Shown here: piece by piece, positions 45,678 to 58,877 of the stretch | How positions within the stretch are numbered: the first letter of the stretch is position 1 | Layout of the letters: every line of letters starts with the position of its first letter | Source: Strobilurus pachycystidiatus | Taxonomy: Eukaryota > Basidiomycota > Agaricomycetes > Agaricales > Physalacriaceae | Direction: 5' to 3' | Assembly: GCA_019915135.1 (NCBI GenBank) | Contig: JAHLMK010000001.1 | Coordinates: forward strand, 5,146,001 to 5,210,000 | DNA: 64,000 nt | The notes under the pieces: generated by a model | What the model was told of the DNA's origin: nothing | What the model saw: only the letters and a program-made list of their open reading frames with translations | The model's database searches: none | Made by a program: the position numbers and the translations under genes

Positions 45678-47401
45678 CGTCATCCGTACCTCAAGCTATA
45701 TACGTCACGCTATCGCTATACACATTGCTACCGCTTTCATTATACACTGTACAACTACTCATTCCATTCCTACACTTACAGTAACCTACGTGTAGTTCTC
45801 TGTATCTCCATTTCTCATAAGCAACGCCATCGCGGCATTCGAAGTAAAAGCCAAGACTCCAATACAACGACACAATAATACGTGAAGTACCATCGCTAGA
45901 AACGCGGAAAGTCTAGGGGTTTCCCCCGAGACTGAACTAGTACAGACAAGCCGACGTCTTCCCATTGGCACATCCTATCACGCTCTTCGCTCCCCTTTGC
46001 TCTCCGAGTCCTGCAGAACCCTCTGACGCCGAACAACTTGCAAGTACTGTAGCAACAAGATCGTCGAGTTGATCATATCTCCGATCTATGCCAATCTGCC
46101 CGGCGAAAGGCAGGCGCGCCAACACAAGAAGGGATGAGTAACGTTACAAAGAGTAGAAGCCATCGCTCTCGGGAAGATAGCTAACCCGATTCCGAAAGCA
46201 TTTGCCGGAGTGTCAACAGCCACTTCCTCGGGTGTTTGCACAGCGTCAACAGACATGTCCTAGGGCCAAAGTGTCCTCTCATGTAGGGCGCGATACCTCA
46301 TCGGAATCCGTGAGAGAGTCGAAATCGCTTTTCATTTCGACCCCAGGGACGACGCGAGGACTGGCAACGGACGAACAAAAAGTCCAACCACCTCACCACG
46401 AAGCCGGACATCTGTCTTTTTCTTCCACGTCGTCGGCCGTTCCTTTAGCTGGGGGAACTGTAGCCATCCCTTCTCATCGAGAAGAGGTACGGAGGAGCGG
46501 GGAGGAAGAAGAGGGATATCGACTTCTGTGGCGAAGTGAGTAAGAGGGTTCAAAGCTTTCTTTGCTGTTTTTTGTTTTGCTGAACCTTTACGTCCTCGTC
46601 CACTCCGGCGCTCCGTAAGCTGGGGAGTCGTTGTCATCCCATTTTCGTCACCATCGAGGTCGCCATCCTCCTCGTACCGTGGCCAAGACCCTATCAAGCT
46701 CCTACACTTCTTCGGAAATCGGCTGAAGAAGCGAGTCGGAGCGGCGACATGATCATGGCCAAGAAACCTGCTCCTAATTCATACGCATCATCGCGCTTCT
46801 TCATCATTCTCTCAAGGCCATCATAGCTCAACAAAGTGTGTCACATTACCGCCCGATACATTGGAGGAATGGCTCGAAAGAAAGAGTAAAGCGTTTTGTC
46901 CCATCAGAGCGAGCCTGCATACGTCAAGAGACACCGTCCAGATCAGAACGCCTTTTGCTGCCAGTATCGGGCCATCCTCCCCCGCTAGACCACGGAAATG
47001 CTCGTATGCTATGGACGTGAAGGGAATGAGGGAGAGATGAGAAGATCCGGAGGAGACAGGGAAGAGAGAGAAGACGCAAGGTGGCGAAAGCACCGGAGCT
47101 CATGATGAAGGGGAGGGCGGTCTCGGAGATGATAGCGGAGGGTAGGGGAGCCTGGGTAGATGTAATGCGACAAAAAACAGGCGGCGGCGCGGAACACGTC
47201 CCGCGTGTGATGCGAGAATGGAGAGAGCCGATGAAAGGGATAGCCGCAGCAAATCGGTCCCAACTAGCATTAGAACGGCGGCGACTCGGTAAGTAGATTG
47301 AAGGACACCTTCTCCCGCCCGTTCTTCAGACTCTTTGTGTTGTCCGTCCCTCATGCTGACGAACTTGTCATCTCCAGCGCCGGAGTATCGTTGTCCTCCC
47401 A
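45678..47401 (-). other. G4 region, copy 2
   Basis: Repeats the G4 coding blocks (46697-46332 and 47093-46821). The upstream frame again crosses a unit junction (47534-47100) and is chimeric. One residue differs from copy 1 in the hydrophobic block: Thr here for Met, from G at 47017. Confidence 0.35.
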
Positions 47402-48709
47402 TTTGGGACGTCGCCCAGGCTGCCCAGGCGCAGACCGTTCTCTTTCGTCCACTCGTCATCGATGTGGAAGTCCCAGCGTGTCCCACGGTCCACGTCTGAC
47501 TGCTGAATGCGCCCTCTGCTAGCCACAACCTCACTTGTCATTCCTGCCTTCTGCCCTCGACTGTACGCGTATGACAGCCCAGCGGAAGGCACTGGACCAT
47601 TCATCTTTGCTGAGGCGCCGAGCTGATGACCACGGGAGCGTTCCGCAGACTGCACGACCTTCATGCGCCCCTCCACGAGGTATTGAGAAGATGTAGGGTG
47701 AGCGTCATATACGTCGAGGGGACATGACTTGTCAGGAATCTCTGCTTCTATGCGTGCGTAGAACTGCCGGTACGATGCACGCTTGTCCTCCAGATCTTTC
47801 GAGTTACGATAGAAATCCAGCCTGAGAAGACTCATCTGAGAGACCATGGTCGCGTCAGGTACTCACTCTTCAGGACGACTCTGTTCAAGTGTAGCAGGTA
47901 TAGAGATGAAACCTGGCGACAGAACAAAATTCTCACCTGGCATTGAAGGGAGCCCTTCACACGGATACTCTGGTTGCCCAGATCGGATTTGATGTTGAAG
48001 GCAAGTTGAAGGTAACATCGAACTGTCCGCGTGGAGGATCAGACATCGACGCAGATGTATCTCGGTCCGAGTCGGGCTCATCGCCTCCGCCACTGTTGCG
48101 CTCAACGCCCTTTCCCTTTCCTGATTTCGTCTCGATATCGTGTTCACCTACATCTTCTTCGAGCCCATCTAGACCCTCTGCTTCATCTCGGGAATCATTG
48201 TCGCGGCCATGTCCACCTTCTCCAGGCCCTGCCGATGGCAGTCTTCTCGGCGGGGAATCATCGTCACTCTCCGAGTTGTGTTCGCCTTTCCCGCCATCCT
48301 GTTCACGATCTCCTCCATTTCTGGATCCCACGGGTACGCCGTCACTTCCGCCTCCTCTCTGTGGGTTCATATTGAGTTGCGTTACGCAGTCGAAGAACGG
48401 CATCGTCAGAGGCATGAGAGACGCTTTGAATGTCGGTGTCTCGAGGACGCCCTTGAACGGTTGCAAGACACTAAACAGGTCTTGTATTACCCGGTCACGT
48501 CTAGTTAGAGGAATTAGAAGACAGTCCGAGTCGTAGTCCAACGTCGTACTAGTTGGGTTCAAGCCCAGTAACCTTGGTCCTGTCCGCCGATGCTTTTCGC
48601 TGAGTAGTATACCGACGCGGACTTGTATACGTGCGGTAGCCGTTGATTCCGAGACGAAAACAATCAAGGAACATACTTTCATTACTATGTAAGTAGTCAT
48701 GATAATCAA
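47368..48709 (-). pseudogene. G1, truncated chimeric copy 3
   Basis: As for copy 2: the G1 frame runs to the boundary at 47402, then ends after a few residues read from copy 2 sequence. The native C-terminus is absent. Confidence 0.7.
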
Positions 48710-49062
48710 ATGGGATCAAAAAAATCAACGAAGCAACTAGGAAATCGACGCTGCGTTCAAGTCCGGCGCCGTAAGTCAAGACGAGCGCGCCGTTGGTCCA
48801 GGATCAAGGTGTGGGGCAGCCCGCTTCTTGCAATCATGTGGCGTTTGACCTTTTAAAAAGTCGTCGGTTACAACTTGAAGTTCACGGGGCGATGCCTCAT
48901 CGCGATCGTGCTCTAATGACGGGAAGAGAGGAAACAGTCCATAGCATTACGACATAAAAGCAGTACAGTACACTTTAACAACAGAGCAGGAATTAAGAGG
49001 AACAGAAGTAGCAAGCCGAGAGCGGCGTAAACAGGTATCACTTAGTGCCACTGGTTCTGGTA

Positions 49063-50630
49063 CTATCGTCTAGCAGCCTTCTTCTTTTTCTTCGAGGCAC
49101 CCACCCTGTTGTCCTCCGTCGACAAATTTTTCTGCGTTTTCTGAATCTTTGCAGGAGGCTCATCGTCCGGTTTGTCATCGGCGACGCGCTTCGTCTGAAT
49201 CCGACTCGAGCGCCGCAGGACTTGAGGCACTGGCTCGGGCACAAGGGCAGGCTCAAAATCAGGAGCCAGAGGCGATTCAGGTACATCCTCGTTGACGTTC
49301 GAGGGAACGACTGCCCTCTGCTTCCCTTTCTTTTTCGATGCAGTGGCAGTGACGCGCTGCCTCGGATTCAAGATGCGAGGTTCCGATGGACCAGCCGCGG
49401 GTGCCTCGACCTGAAATGGAGCGACGGTAGTGCGCGAAGGACCGGAATCAGAGGACGAAAGAGAATGGAAGGGGTTCCTGTGCTCTTGTGCAAGGTATTG
49501 CGCGAGAGGATTTGAATCAGGAACAGGGACCTGCTGCGAGGGTGATGCAGAGTTATCGGCATGAACCCCGAGTCGCCTGATGAGGTTCGGCGAGCCGCGG
49601 TTTATGAACTCCTGGGGCGCGGAAGTTGTCCAGATATTCATAATTAACAGGACCGTTCTGACGCTCTTACGTTCAGCCTCGCTCCAGAATGGCCTATCTG
49701 GATGTCGGAGCAGTTTTAGGGCTAGAGCGACAATGGCAAATGCGGGATTGGCGTGCAGTTTGGTGATGCCAATCTCGCGCAAGGGATGACCGTTGAGTTC
49801 TGTTGTTTGTCCTGTCGGTCCGCTCGTTGTACGGGGAATGAGGTGTGTGTCTGGAATATCAAAGTCGAGGAAGCGATAGTGCCAAATATCGGTACCCTCG
49901 TCGGCCCGAAATTCCTATGGTAGCATTCTGTATGAGTTGAATATTGACGACATCGGATAGAGCGCTTACTTCTGAGGCAAAGCAGAACACACGATCATCA
50001 ATACCGACTTTTTTATTCCTTTTCGCAAGTTGAAGTATCCTGTCCAAGCGAGAATCCATGGACAACCATCCATAACCATCGTGGTCGTGCACTACGTGGT
50101 AAGAAGCCGATACTGTTAGTCATGAGTAAACATCGTTTGCCGCTGAATATTATTAGAACAACATACACCAGAAGAAGTTGTACCGCGTATCGAGATTCAA
50201 CATTCCCGGCCTTTCAAAGCCAAGATGGTACTCTAAGTTAGTCATCTGATGCAGTGAATTATAAGCTGGAATCTGGCTGTGATCGCAAGAATCTTACCAG
50301 TTGAATGTCGCGGTAACTGATGTTACGATCCATGCAATGTGCTGCTTGAACCATAGCGCAGAAATTGGCTATTCCAGTGAGTACACAGGTTCTAAAAAAT
50401 CCTGCCAGCGTCCTCAAGCATTGGTACAGCGATCGAGTATCCCTTCCATCAGAGTACGCGATGCGTACGGGTGGTGTCGATGTGACGTTCTCCCAGCCAG
50501 GAAACCAATTGGCGTCTTTAGGATCATCCTCGTCGATGTCATCGATGTCCCAGCTACTAGGGGGGTCGACGATTGAAGGGGGAGGGGGAGGGGGAGTCTG
50601 TAGAGTAACGGCGTTGGCACCGAAAGACAT
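49063..50630 (-). CDS. G2, copy 3
   Basis: Same structure as copies 1 and 2, offset by 15194 from copy 1. A single change gives Cys in SLYQCLRTL where the others have Arg. It carries the Glu variant shared with copy 2. Confidence 0.65.
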
Positions 50631-51109
50631 GATGTTGTGAAGCTCGACATCTTTCCGGTCTCGCTTTTAAGCAGAAATCCTTGAACAAAGTGGCCCCAGT
50701 TTGAGCTTCAACGAGCGCATTGATCATACAGCTCTTTGATCCGCAGAAATGCTATGATTTTCGTCCCTGACACTGACTCCCCAGAGTGGCCACATAAGGT
50801 GCTGGACTGAGGTTGAATATCGAAACTTAACCGAATTACTGAAGGAGGTACCCATCTACTTTCTGGGGGCTTCGGAAGACGTTTCTCCGGCGGCTTTGTT
50901 CGAGGCTGGACCGACCAAGATCCCAAAGTAGGGGCATTGTCGTTGCACAATGTCCAGACAATGACCGACGAGGGGACCGGGGAATAGCAAAAGGCAGGGA
51001 CGAGAAAGGTCACGTGTAGATTCCCTTTGTTCATTGAATTTCAAATTCAATCTTAAATGAACCGCATCTCTCCCACTTGCCACCAACTTGCCTGAGCAAT
51101 CGCCTCACC
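50631..51109. promoter_or_regulatory. Bidirectional promoter of G2 and G3, copy 3
   Basis: The 479-bp divergent intergenic region is intact here, as in copy 1, and lacks the element found in copy 2. Confidence 0.5.
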
Positions 51110-52425
51110 ATGCAATCTGTCCTACTCTCCGATATATCGACTGTACCAAACTCTTCCGAGCATCCGCTCGAGACCTTTCATTTTATGGAAGACAAGGACA
51201 TTGTCAGTAACATCACCTCGCGTTTTCGTACCACTACACTAACTTTTGAACTTGATGTACCAGGGCCTCGACGGCGTGGAGTTTCATCTTGGGCTATACC
51301 GTGGTCAGATTGCCAAATACCGCGGCACCGAACTGATGACGACTGAAAGTACGCTCTCTCAGAATGTTCTGCGGCACGCGATGACTGACCATTCACGTTT
51401 TACAGTCCGTTCGGACATGAAGGAACTCTTCGAAGACTGGGCGTGGGCGCTTTCTCCTTCCGAAGATTTTCTCGAAACCATCTTGAAGCTGTGTCTCGAC
51501 AATCGTAAATGTCAAACAACCAAGAGGACCTTGTTTACGGAGGTAAGCTCAAGGCCACCTGTGCTGTGGGTAGTTCATTGAGTTTAACAAGGCAATTCCT
51601 CCACGGGAATTTCTATATGAGCTTCTGCCTGTCGACCGTGGAGAATCAAAGCCTCCAATCTATGTCAAGGGCACACGCTATGATTACCCATACCAGGACG
51701 TGCCTCTCATTCGATCGTCAATTCACCCATGCCTTGTCGTTCCCTCCCTCAACCAATACATTTGCCTCTCTATGGACTACGCCCCGAACTCCGTATCTAG
51801 CAGTCCAACCATCGAGAAGTTGCTCTTCAGTATCCAGATGACCATGTACCTGCCGGTGAACAGATCATTTCTGCATGGTACATGGTTCGACTGTCCCCTC
51901 CGCGGCCGGGCTGTCACTCGGGCTGATCCTGGTACCGAGAAACGGCTCCTACCACCACCTGCCGTCGTTCGTGAGGTCACACCGGAACGCGATCTGGAGG
52001 ACCCGCGGCTCCTAGCCCATCGTAGGAAGAAGTTGCAGTACATGAAGGACAACAATGTTCGGGTGCAGGACGGTACACGGGGGCCAGACTTCGAGATCAT
52101 CCAAGAGTTGCCGTCAGAGAGGAAGAGAAGGCTCGCAGCTATTGATGTCCTGCAGGTCGATCCAGAGGTCCAGGAGCCACCCGCGAAGCGTCGTGCCAGT
52201 ACTCAGACAAAGCGTACTAGTAGGTCTTCGACGAGGAAATCGGCCTCTTCGTCTTCATCTGGGCCACCCATACCCCCGACCTCTCCAAGAACTGTACATT
52301 CTCCCGCGCCCTCCGCACCGTCGTTGACTTCGCTGTCGGAGAAATCCTTGTCTGCATCATCTGAGCAGGCATCGGATGGACCTCGTAGATCCAAACGTAC
52401 CAAGAAACCGGTCAACCGCAATTAA
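51110..52425 (+). CDS. G3, copy 3
   Basis: Exons 51110-51202, 51264-51348, 51406-51542 and 51592-52425. The protein is identical to copies 1 and 2 by reading. Confidence 0.75.
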
Positions 52426-53087
52426 TCATTCCTCGTCATCCGTACCTCAAGCTATATACGTCACGCTATCGCTATACACATTGCTACCGCTTTCATTATA
52501 CACTGTACAACTACTCATTCCATTCCTACACTTACAGTAACCTACGTGTAGTTCTCTGTATCTCCATTTCTCATAAGCAACGCCATCGCGGCATTCGAAG
52601 TAAAAGCCAAGACTCCAATACAACGACACAATAATACGTGAAGTACCATCGCTAGAAACGCGGAAAGTCTAGGGGTTTCCCCCGAGACTGAACTAGTACA
52701 GACAAGCCGACGTCTTCCCATTGGCACATCCTATCACGCTCTTCGCTCCCCTTTGCTCTCCGAGTCCTGCAGAACCCTCTGACGCCGAACAACTTGCAAG
52801 TACTGTAGCAACAAGATCGTCGAGTTGATCATATCTCCGATCTATGCCAATCTGCCCGGCGAAAGGCAGGCGCGCCAACACAAGAAGGGATGAGTAACGT
52901 TACAAAGAGTAGAAGCCATCGCTCTCGGGAAGATAGCTAACCCGATTCCGAAAGCATTTGCCGGAGTGTCAACAGCCACTTCCTCGGGTGTTTGCACAGC
53001 GTCAACAGACATGTCCTAGGGCCAAAGTGTCCTCTCATGTAGGGCGCGATACCTCATCGGAATCCGTGAGAGAGTCGAAATCGCTTT

Positions 53088-54248
53088 TCATTTCGACCCC
53101 AGGGACGACGCGAGGACTGGCAACGGACGAACAAAAAGTCCAACCACCTCACCACGAAGCCGGACATCTGTCTTTTTCTTCCACGTCGTCGGCCGTTCCT
53201 TTAGCTGGGGGAACTGTAGCCATCCCTTCTCATCGAGAAGAGGTACGGAGGAGCGGGGAGGAAGAAGAGGGATATCGACTTCTGTGGCGAAGTGAGTAAG
53301 AGGGTTCAAAGCTTTCTTTGCTGTTTTTTGTTTTGCTGAACCTTTACGTCCTCGTCCACTCCGGCGCTCCGTAAGCTGGGGAGTCGTTGTCATCCCATTT
53401 TCGTCACCATCGAGGTCGCCATCCTCCTCGTACCGTGGCCAAGACCCTATCAAGCTCCTACACTTCTTCGGAAATCGGCTGAAGAAGCGAGTCGGAGCGG
53501 CGACATGATCATGGCCAAGAAACCTGCTCCTAATTCATACGCATCATCGCGCTTCTTCATCATTCTCTCAAGGCCATCATAGCTCAACAAAGTGTGTCAC
53601 ATTACCGCCCGATACATTGGAGGAATGGCTCGAAAGAAAGAGTAAAGCGTTTTGTCCCATCAGAGCGAGCCTGCATACGTCAAGAGACACCGTCCAGATC
53701 AGAACGCCTTTTGCTGCCAGTATCGGGCCATCCTCCCCCGCTAGACCACGGAAATGCTCGTATGCTATGGACGTGAAGGGAATGAGGGAGAGATGAGAAG
53801 ATCCGGAGGAGACAGGGAAGAGAGAGAAGACGCAAGGTGGCGAAAGCACCGGAGCTCATGATGAAGGGGAGGGCGGTCTCGGAGATGATAGCGGAGGGTA
53901 GGGGAGCCTGGGTAGATGTAATGCGACAAAAAACAGGCGGCGGCGCGGAACACGTCCCGCGTGTGATGCGAGAATGGAGAGAGCCGATGAAAGGGATAGC
54001 CGCAGCAAATCGGTCCCAACTAGCATTAGAACGGCGGCGACTCGGTAAGTAGATTGAAGGACACCTTCTCCCGCCCGTTCTTCAGACTCTTTGTGTTGTC
54101 CGTCCCTCATGCTGACGAACTTGTCATCTCCAGCGCCGGAGTATCGTTGTCCTCCCACCACCGAAGTCCAGACCGTGGTCGCCATCGTTCTTGTCGGTTT
54201 CGATGTCTTGGTCGTCACCCTCTCCTCGTCTAAGTTGAAGAAGACCAA
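53088..54248 (-). CDS. G4, unrecognised protein, copy with native 5' end
   Basis: Only here does the upstream frame continue into unique DNA; it starts MVFFNLDEERV at 54248 and runs through VGGQRYSGAGDDKFVSMRDG. Further blocks at 53849-53577 (hydrophobic) and 53453-53088 (Lys/Arg-rich) are likely later exons. Exon borders are not resolved and no family is recognised. Copies 1 and 2 lack this beginning. Confidence 0.35.
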
Positions 54249-54436
54249 GATTTTGGGCGTTCGCGTTCAGATTTGCGTATGGTCCAGGGCAACATGACGG
54301 CAGGGGAAAAGAAACACTATTGGCAATTGCTCCCGATCACCGTGATCACACTTCTCCCATTGTCTTCAACTATACATAATGAGATTGAACGGAATCCTCC
54401 CACTAGCCACCATCTCGCTTGAGCAATTGCACTATC

Positions 54437-55748
54437 ATGCAGTTTGCTTTCCTCTCTGAAATCTCGACTGTCCCAACCTCTTCCGAGCATCCGCTCGAGA
54501 CATTCCATTTCATAGAAGACAAGGACACGGTCAGTACTAACTTCGCATCACATTGTTGTATCACTCTCTAACTTTGTTGTTCCAGGGCCTCGACGGCTTG
54601 GAGTTTCATCTTGGACTTTACCGTGGTCAGATCGCCAAGTACCGTGGCACCGAACTGATGACAACTGAAAGTATGTTCCCTCAGTAATGTTCTGCGGCAC
54701 GCAATGACTGACCATTTGCGTACTACAGTTCGTTCGGACATGAAGAAACTCTTCAAAGACTGGGCGTGGGCTCTCTCTCCTTCCGAAGATCTTCTGAAAA
54801 CGATATATAAACTCTGCCTCGACAATCGTGACTGTCAAACAACTAAGAGGACCTTGTTTACTGAGGTAAGTGATGCCACTTGTGCTCTCTGTGGCTTGAC
54901 TGAGTGTATGTAAGGCCATTCTTCCACGGGAATTCACATATCAGCTTATGCCTGTTGATCGAGGAGAGTCGAAGCCTCCAATCTACGTCAAGGGCACACG
55001 CTATGACTACCCATACAAGGACGTGCCTCTCATCCGATCGTCAATCCACCCATGCCTTGTTGTCCCCTCTCTCAACCGATACACCTGCCTCTCTCGGAAC
55101 TACGCTCCAAACTCGGTAACCGGCAGTCCAACCATCAAGGAGTTGCTATTCGATATCAAGATAACCATGTACCTACCGGTCAACAGATCATTCCTGCACG
55201 GTACATGGTTCAACTTTCCCCTCCGCGGCCGGGCTGTCACTCGGGCTGATCCTGGTACCGAGAAACGGCTCCTACCACCACCTGCCGTCGTTCGTGAGGT
55301 CACACCGGAACGCGATCTGGAGGACCCGCGGCTCCTAGCCCATCGTAGGAAGAAGTTGCAGTACATGAAGGACAACAATGTCCGGGTGCAGGACGGTACA
55401 CGGGGGCCAGACTTCGAGATCATCCAAGAGTTGCCGTCAGAGAGGAAGAGAAGGCACGCAGCTATTGATGTCCTGCAGGTCGATCCAGAGGTCCAGGAGC
55501 CACCCGCGAAGCGTCGTGCCAGTACTCAGACGAAGCGTACTAGTAGGACTTCGACGAGGAAATCGAACTCTTCGTCTTCATCTGGGCCACCCATACCTCC
55601 GACTTCTCCCAGAACTGTACATTTTCCCGCGCCCTCTGCATCGTCGTCGACTTCGCTGTCGGACAAATCTTTGCCTGCATTATCTGAGCAGGCATCGAAT
55701 GGACCTCGTAGATCCAACCGTATCAAGAAACCGGTCAACCGCAACTAA
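54437..55748 (+). CDS. G3 paralogue outside the array
   Basis: Exons 54437-54529, 54586-54670, 54729-54865 and 54915-55748 have exactly the lengths of the array G3 exons (93, 85, 137, 834). The protein is 382 aa. Outside one patch it is about 86-91 percent identical in DNA to the array copies; introns differ more. The segment about 55228-55547 is almost identical (three differences in about 320 bp). It also has IRSD-type Lys in place of the HNH His (VRSDMKKLFKDWAW). It fits an older duplicate that predates the triplication. Confidence 0.75.
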
Positions 55749-56923
55749 TCGTTCCTCATCATCATACCAATCGCTATATACGTCGCGCTATCGCTGTACA
55801 TATTGCTACTGTACAACTATGTACTCATCCCATTCCTACATATTTCATCCCTACTATCTTGTACACTCAGTAGTATTTTGTATCTCCATTTCTCGAAGGT
55901 CCTATGATGCTAGGACTGGTACGACACAATCGTACACCGTCGTCAAAAACCGCGGAAGGGCCAGGTAATGCCCAAGAGACTGAATCGGGACCAGTGCCTC
56001 CAAGGTCGACAGGTCGAAGTCTTCACCTTCTCATACCATCCCTCCCACATCTCACCGCGATCTTTGCTCTCCATCAGACTCCGGGTCAGTGTATCTGGCT
56101 GCAGAGCCTTTTATCGCGATATCTACCGCAAGAAACGCTTTGACAGTACCGCAGCAATATGAGGGTCTTCAAATTTCTCGTGAACACTCCACCGGTGATA
56201 CATCCGAGCGGTGCCAGTCCTGCAGGTGGTTGAAAAGATGCGTGAGCAGTGAGCCAGGGAGGGAATCCGCTGCATAAGAGCTGTTTAGCCGCCGCGCCTC
56301 GCAACCTCAGTCGCAGTCGCAACGCTGAATCGGAACCTGGAGCCAATACGTGTCCATAACCCGGCAAAGTTGGCCTGTGGATAAAACAACGCCGTCAAAA
56401 GGGTGTGCGACTCCGAAGTCGTCGTCAATGGCGGGTTGTGGCTGGGTTTCGCGTCGTCTTAGGGATCGTCATGGTCAGGGTTGTGAAAAGAGGCAACGCG
56501 ATCGTGCGACATTTGTGCCACGTGCTACGCGCTGCCTTCCGCCACGCCGCCATGTCAAAATGAGCGCATTTCGCATAATGAACGTCATTCTCAAATGTGA
56601 CCCTTTTGGCTCTGAAGCGTTTCGTCCGAGTGTTCGTCTCGATCATCATCCACTGGCTCTAAGCCTTGAACTTGTACCGATTCGGAACAAGGTCAATCAT
56701 GGTGAGCCTTTCGTTGCATCAATTGTGAGTGAACTCATTTAATTGAAACACAAGGAACACCGCATACTGAACAATGCCCGCCACCGAGATGGAACAAAAG
56801 CAAGGGCAGGCCTGTTGTCGCATCGAGCTAAATGAACGGCGAAAAGTGGTCGTCTTCTTCCAAACGCCCCCTCTTGACGAGGATCCTCTTCAACTCTACA
56901 CCTTCTTGTCCTGAATTCTCGAC
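55749..56923. other. Intergenic; left part is diverged G3 downstream sequence
   Basis: From 55749 to about 56090 the sequence resembles the DNA downstream of the array G3 genes (37232-37570), with shared ATATACGTC-CGCTATCGCT and GTATCTCCATTTCTC blocks. From about 56100 to 56923 no gene is recognised; a 130-aa frame (56350-56742) has no domain. Confidence 0.45.
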
Positions 56924-58649
56924 ATGTCTGTCCACCACCGCTACGACTCCGGCTGGTCCGGACCTTCGCCACCGACATCTCCCACTCGCCCTGTAGACCC
57001 CTCCATCCGCCCACAGGACCAGGAATTTGTCAACAATCCGCTTTACCGCGATTATCTCATACGCCGAGGTCTAGCCGCAATTGAGGAAGAGCTCGCACGC
57101 GATCAAGCGGCGCGCGAGCATGATCCTGTCTCTCATCCTGGGATTCCTCCTCCTTCCCGGCGCGGGTCGTCCTCTGTCCCAACAAGTGTCGTCTCGGGCG
57201 TGTCTACCACCAAATGGGTAGACGGTCGGCACGGTCCTCAATCGACTAGCTCACCAACACTAAGCGTGGTTAGCGGAACCTCATCTGTGCGTTGGGACGG
57301 CTCGGACAGAAGGTCTGAAGCGAATTCTGTGGTTAGTGGTGTCTCGGCCCCAGACTGGGACGCAAGATCCCAGTCAACTGTTACGTCGGAAACCACCTCA
57401 AGAGTGAGCGGAGTGTCCACTGTGAGCTGGCGGTCGGGAACGTCTGTAGCTTCAGATGCGACAAGCGTGGTCACTGGCACCTCCACCGCGCACTGGAGCG
57501 CAGGACAGGCCAATATTGCACCTCGTCGCGGATCTCCCACGCCGTCCGATGCGACAAGCGTCGTGAGCGGCACGTCTGAAGTCGATTGGCTGGCGGCAAA
57601 ATTTTCTGCGACGTCATTGAAGCCATCTCCACAGGCAAGTACTACCTCTAGCGCACTTCGATCATCTCTAACGATTGACCAGACTGATTTGCCCCCCTCA
57701 AAGTTACCCGCATCCTCGCACGCCGTCGAGAAACACGCAAAAAGAAAACTTTGGAACGTCCGTGGTTACGCTGCCCCTGAAGAAGTCGTCACCTATCTCG
57801 AGATGCTCCGTGGCGCGACAAGCTATTCGCAAAAATTTGATTTATATGGTTTGTGCCTCTAATACTAGTCAACAACATGTAGCCTGATTTTTCTCTTAAA
57901 GTGAAGCTGTGGCTTGATATCAACAAGGACCGATCCCCCACCGATCGACAGGTCACCTGGCCAATAGACGGCTGGGAACTCGAGGTATCTCATACAGAGG
58001 GGAGGATCTTCAAGGGCTATCCGCTCAAGAGGGTGTTGAGTCTGGAGGATTGGCATAAAGAGAGGTACAACACATGGTATGGGCTTCGAAATCGTACGTC
58101 CACTGCTGTTGTCAGCATATAGTGCCGATTTACCATCTTTACTAGATCTCATTTTGGCTGCTGCCGAGGTCAAACATGTCCAGCGTGTCAAAAAGTGGAG
58201 TAAGTTCTTTGGGGGCGCGACGAAGGCGACACCTTTCTGACAGACACTTGCAGTGATGGAAGTGGTAAAGTTAAACAAGAATTGTTCCGACAAGGAGACG
58301 TCTATCAGATTACCATTCTGTACTTCTAGAGTCACGCCTCAGGAGGGAACAAAGGCATGCACCGAGCTATTCCACCGTGACCGGCATCTCCTTGAATCAT
58401 CATCTCTCTTCCGTGATTGTGATTTCGAAAAAAGCAATATCTATAAACGGCCTGAACACAAGCTAAGTGAGTGGGGTAACTTGAAAGATAGTATGTTGGC
58501 ATCTCTCTCCCAAGTTCATCCATTGTATACTCACAACTGTGGCAGGACTGACGTGGATGCTTGGACACGACGTTTTCCAGAAGAGTGATTGGATATATAT
58601 CGAGTCCAATTATTATCTAATGGGCAGCTGGGCTCCTTTGGGTAGCTAA
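56924..58649 (+). CDS. Unrecognised protein with SVVSG-type repeats
   Basis: Five exons (56924-57848, 57902-58093, 58146-58199, 58254-58466, 58546-58649) give 495 aa with consistent phases. Residues 87-222 hold six copies of a motif like TSVVSGTSxxxW (Trp at 98, 124, 145, 169, 191, 222), spaced 21-31 residues within Ser/Thr-rich linkers. The C-terminal half contains YLEMLRGATSYSQKFDLYVKLWLDIN and ends in an aromatic-rich stretch (TWMLGHDVFQKSDWIYIES). No signal peptide or membrane segment is evident. I do not recognise the family. Confidence 0.6.
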
Positions 58650-58877
58650 TAAATACAACACATGTCTAACTGCCGGGACTTATTACTTGCAATGGTGTTT
58701 TCTTGTGCCTCGGCGCTTTCTCAGCTTAAGATCCGATGTGAATTCACGTTGCTGCCTGTATTCGTCTCGATGCAACTGAGTGTGGACGGAGGTGCCCCGA
58801 ATTCCAGGCATATGACTGTCATCCTCGTAAGATGGAGAAGTCTACCCAAAAGCATCTATGAACACCGAGGCTCGAGG

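Larger units (their letters stand above)
38964..47401. repeat. Tandem unit, copy 2, with inserted element
   Basis: This is the second copy, lengthened from 6756 to 8438 bp by a 1678-bp element plus its 4-bp target duplication. It otherwise matches copy 3 except for G at 41982, where copy 3 has A at 50420. Confidence 0.95.
47402..54157. repeat. Tandem unit, copy 3 (6756 bp)
   Basis: This is the third copy. Its right end (CCTCCCA) is followed by unique DNA, which sets the right boundary of the unit. The only private difference found is A at 50420, where copies 1 and 2 have G. Confidence 0.95.
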
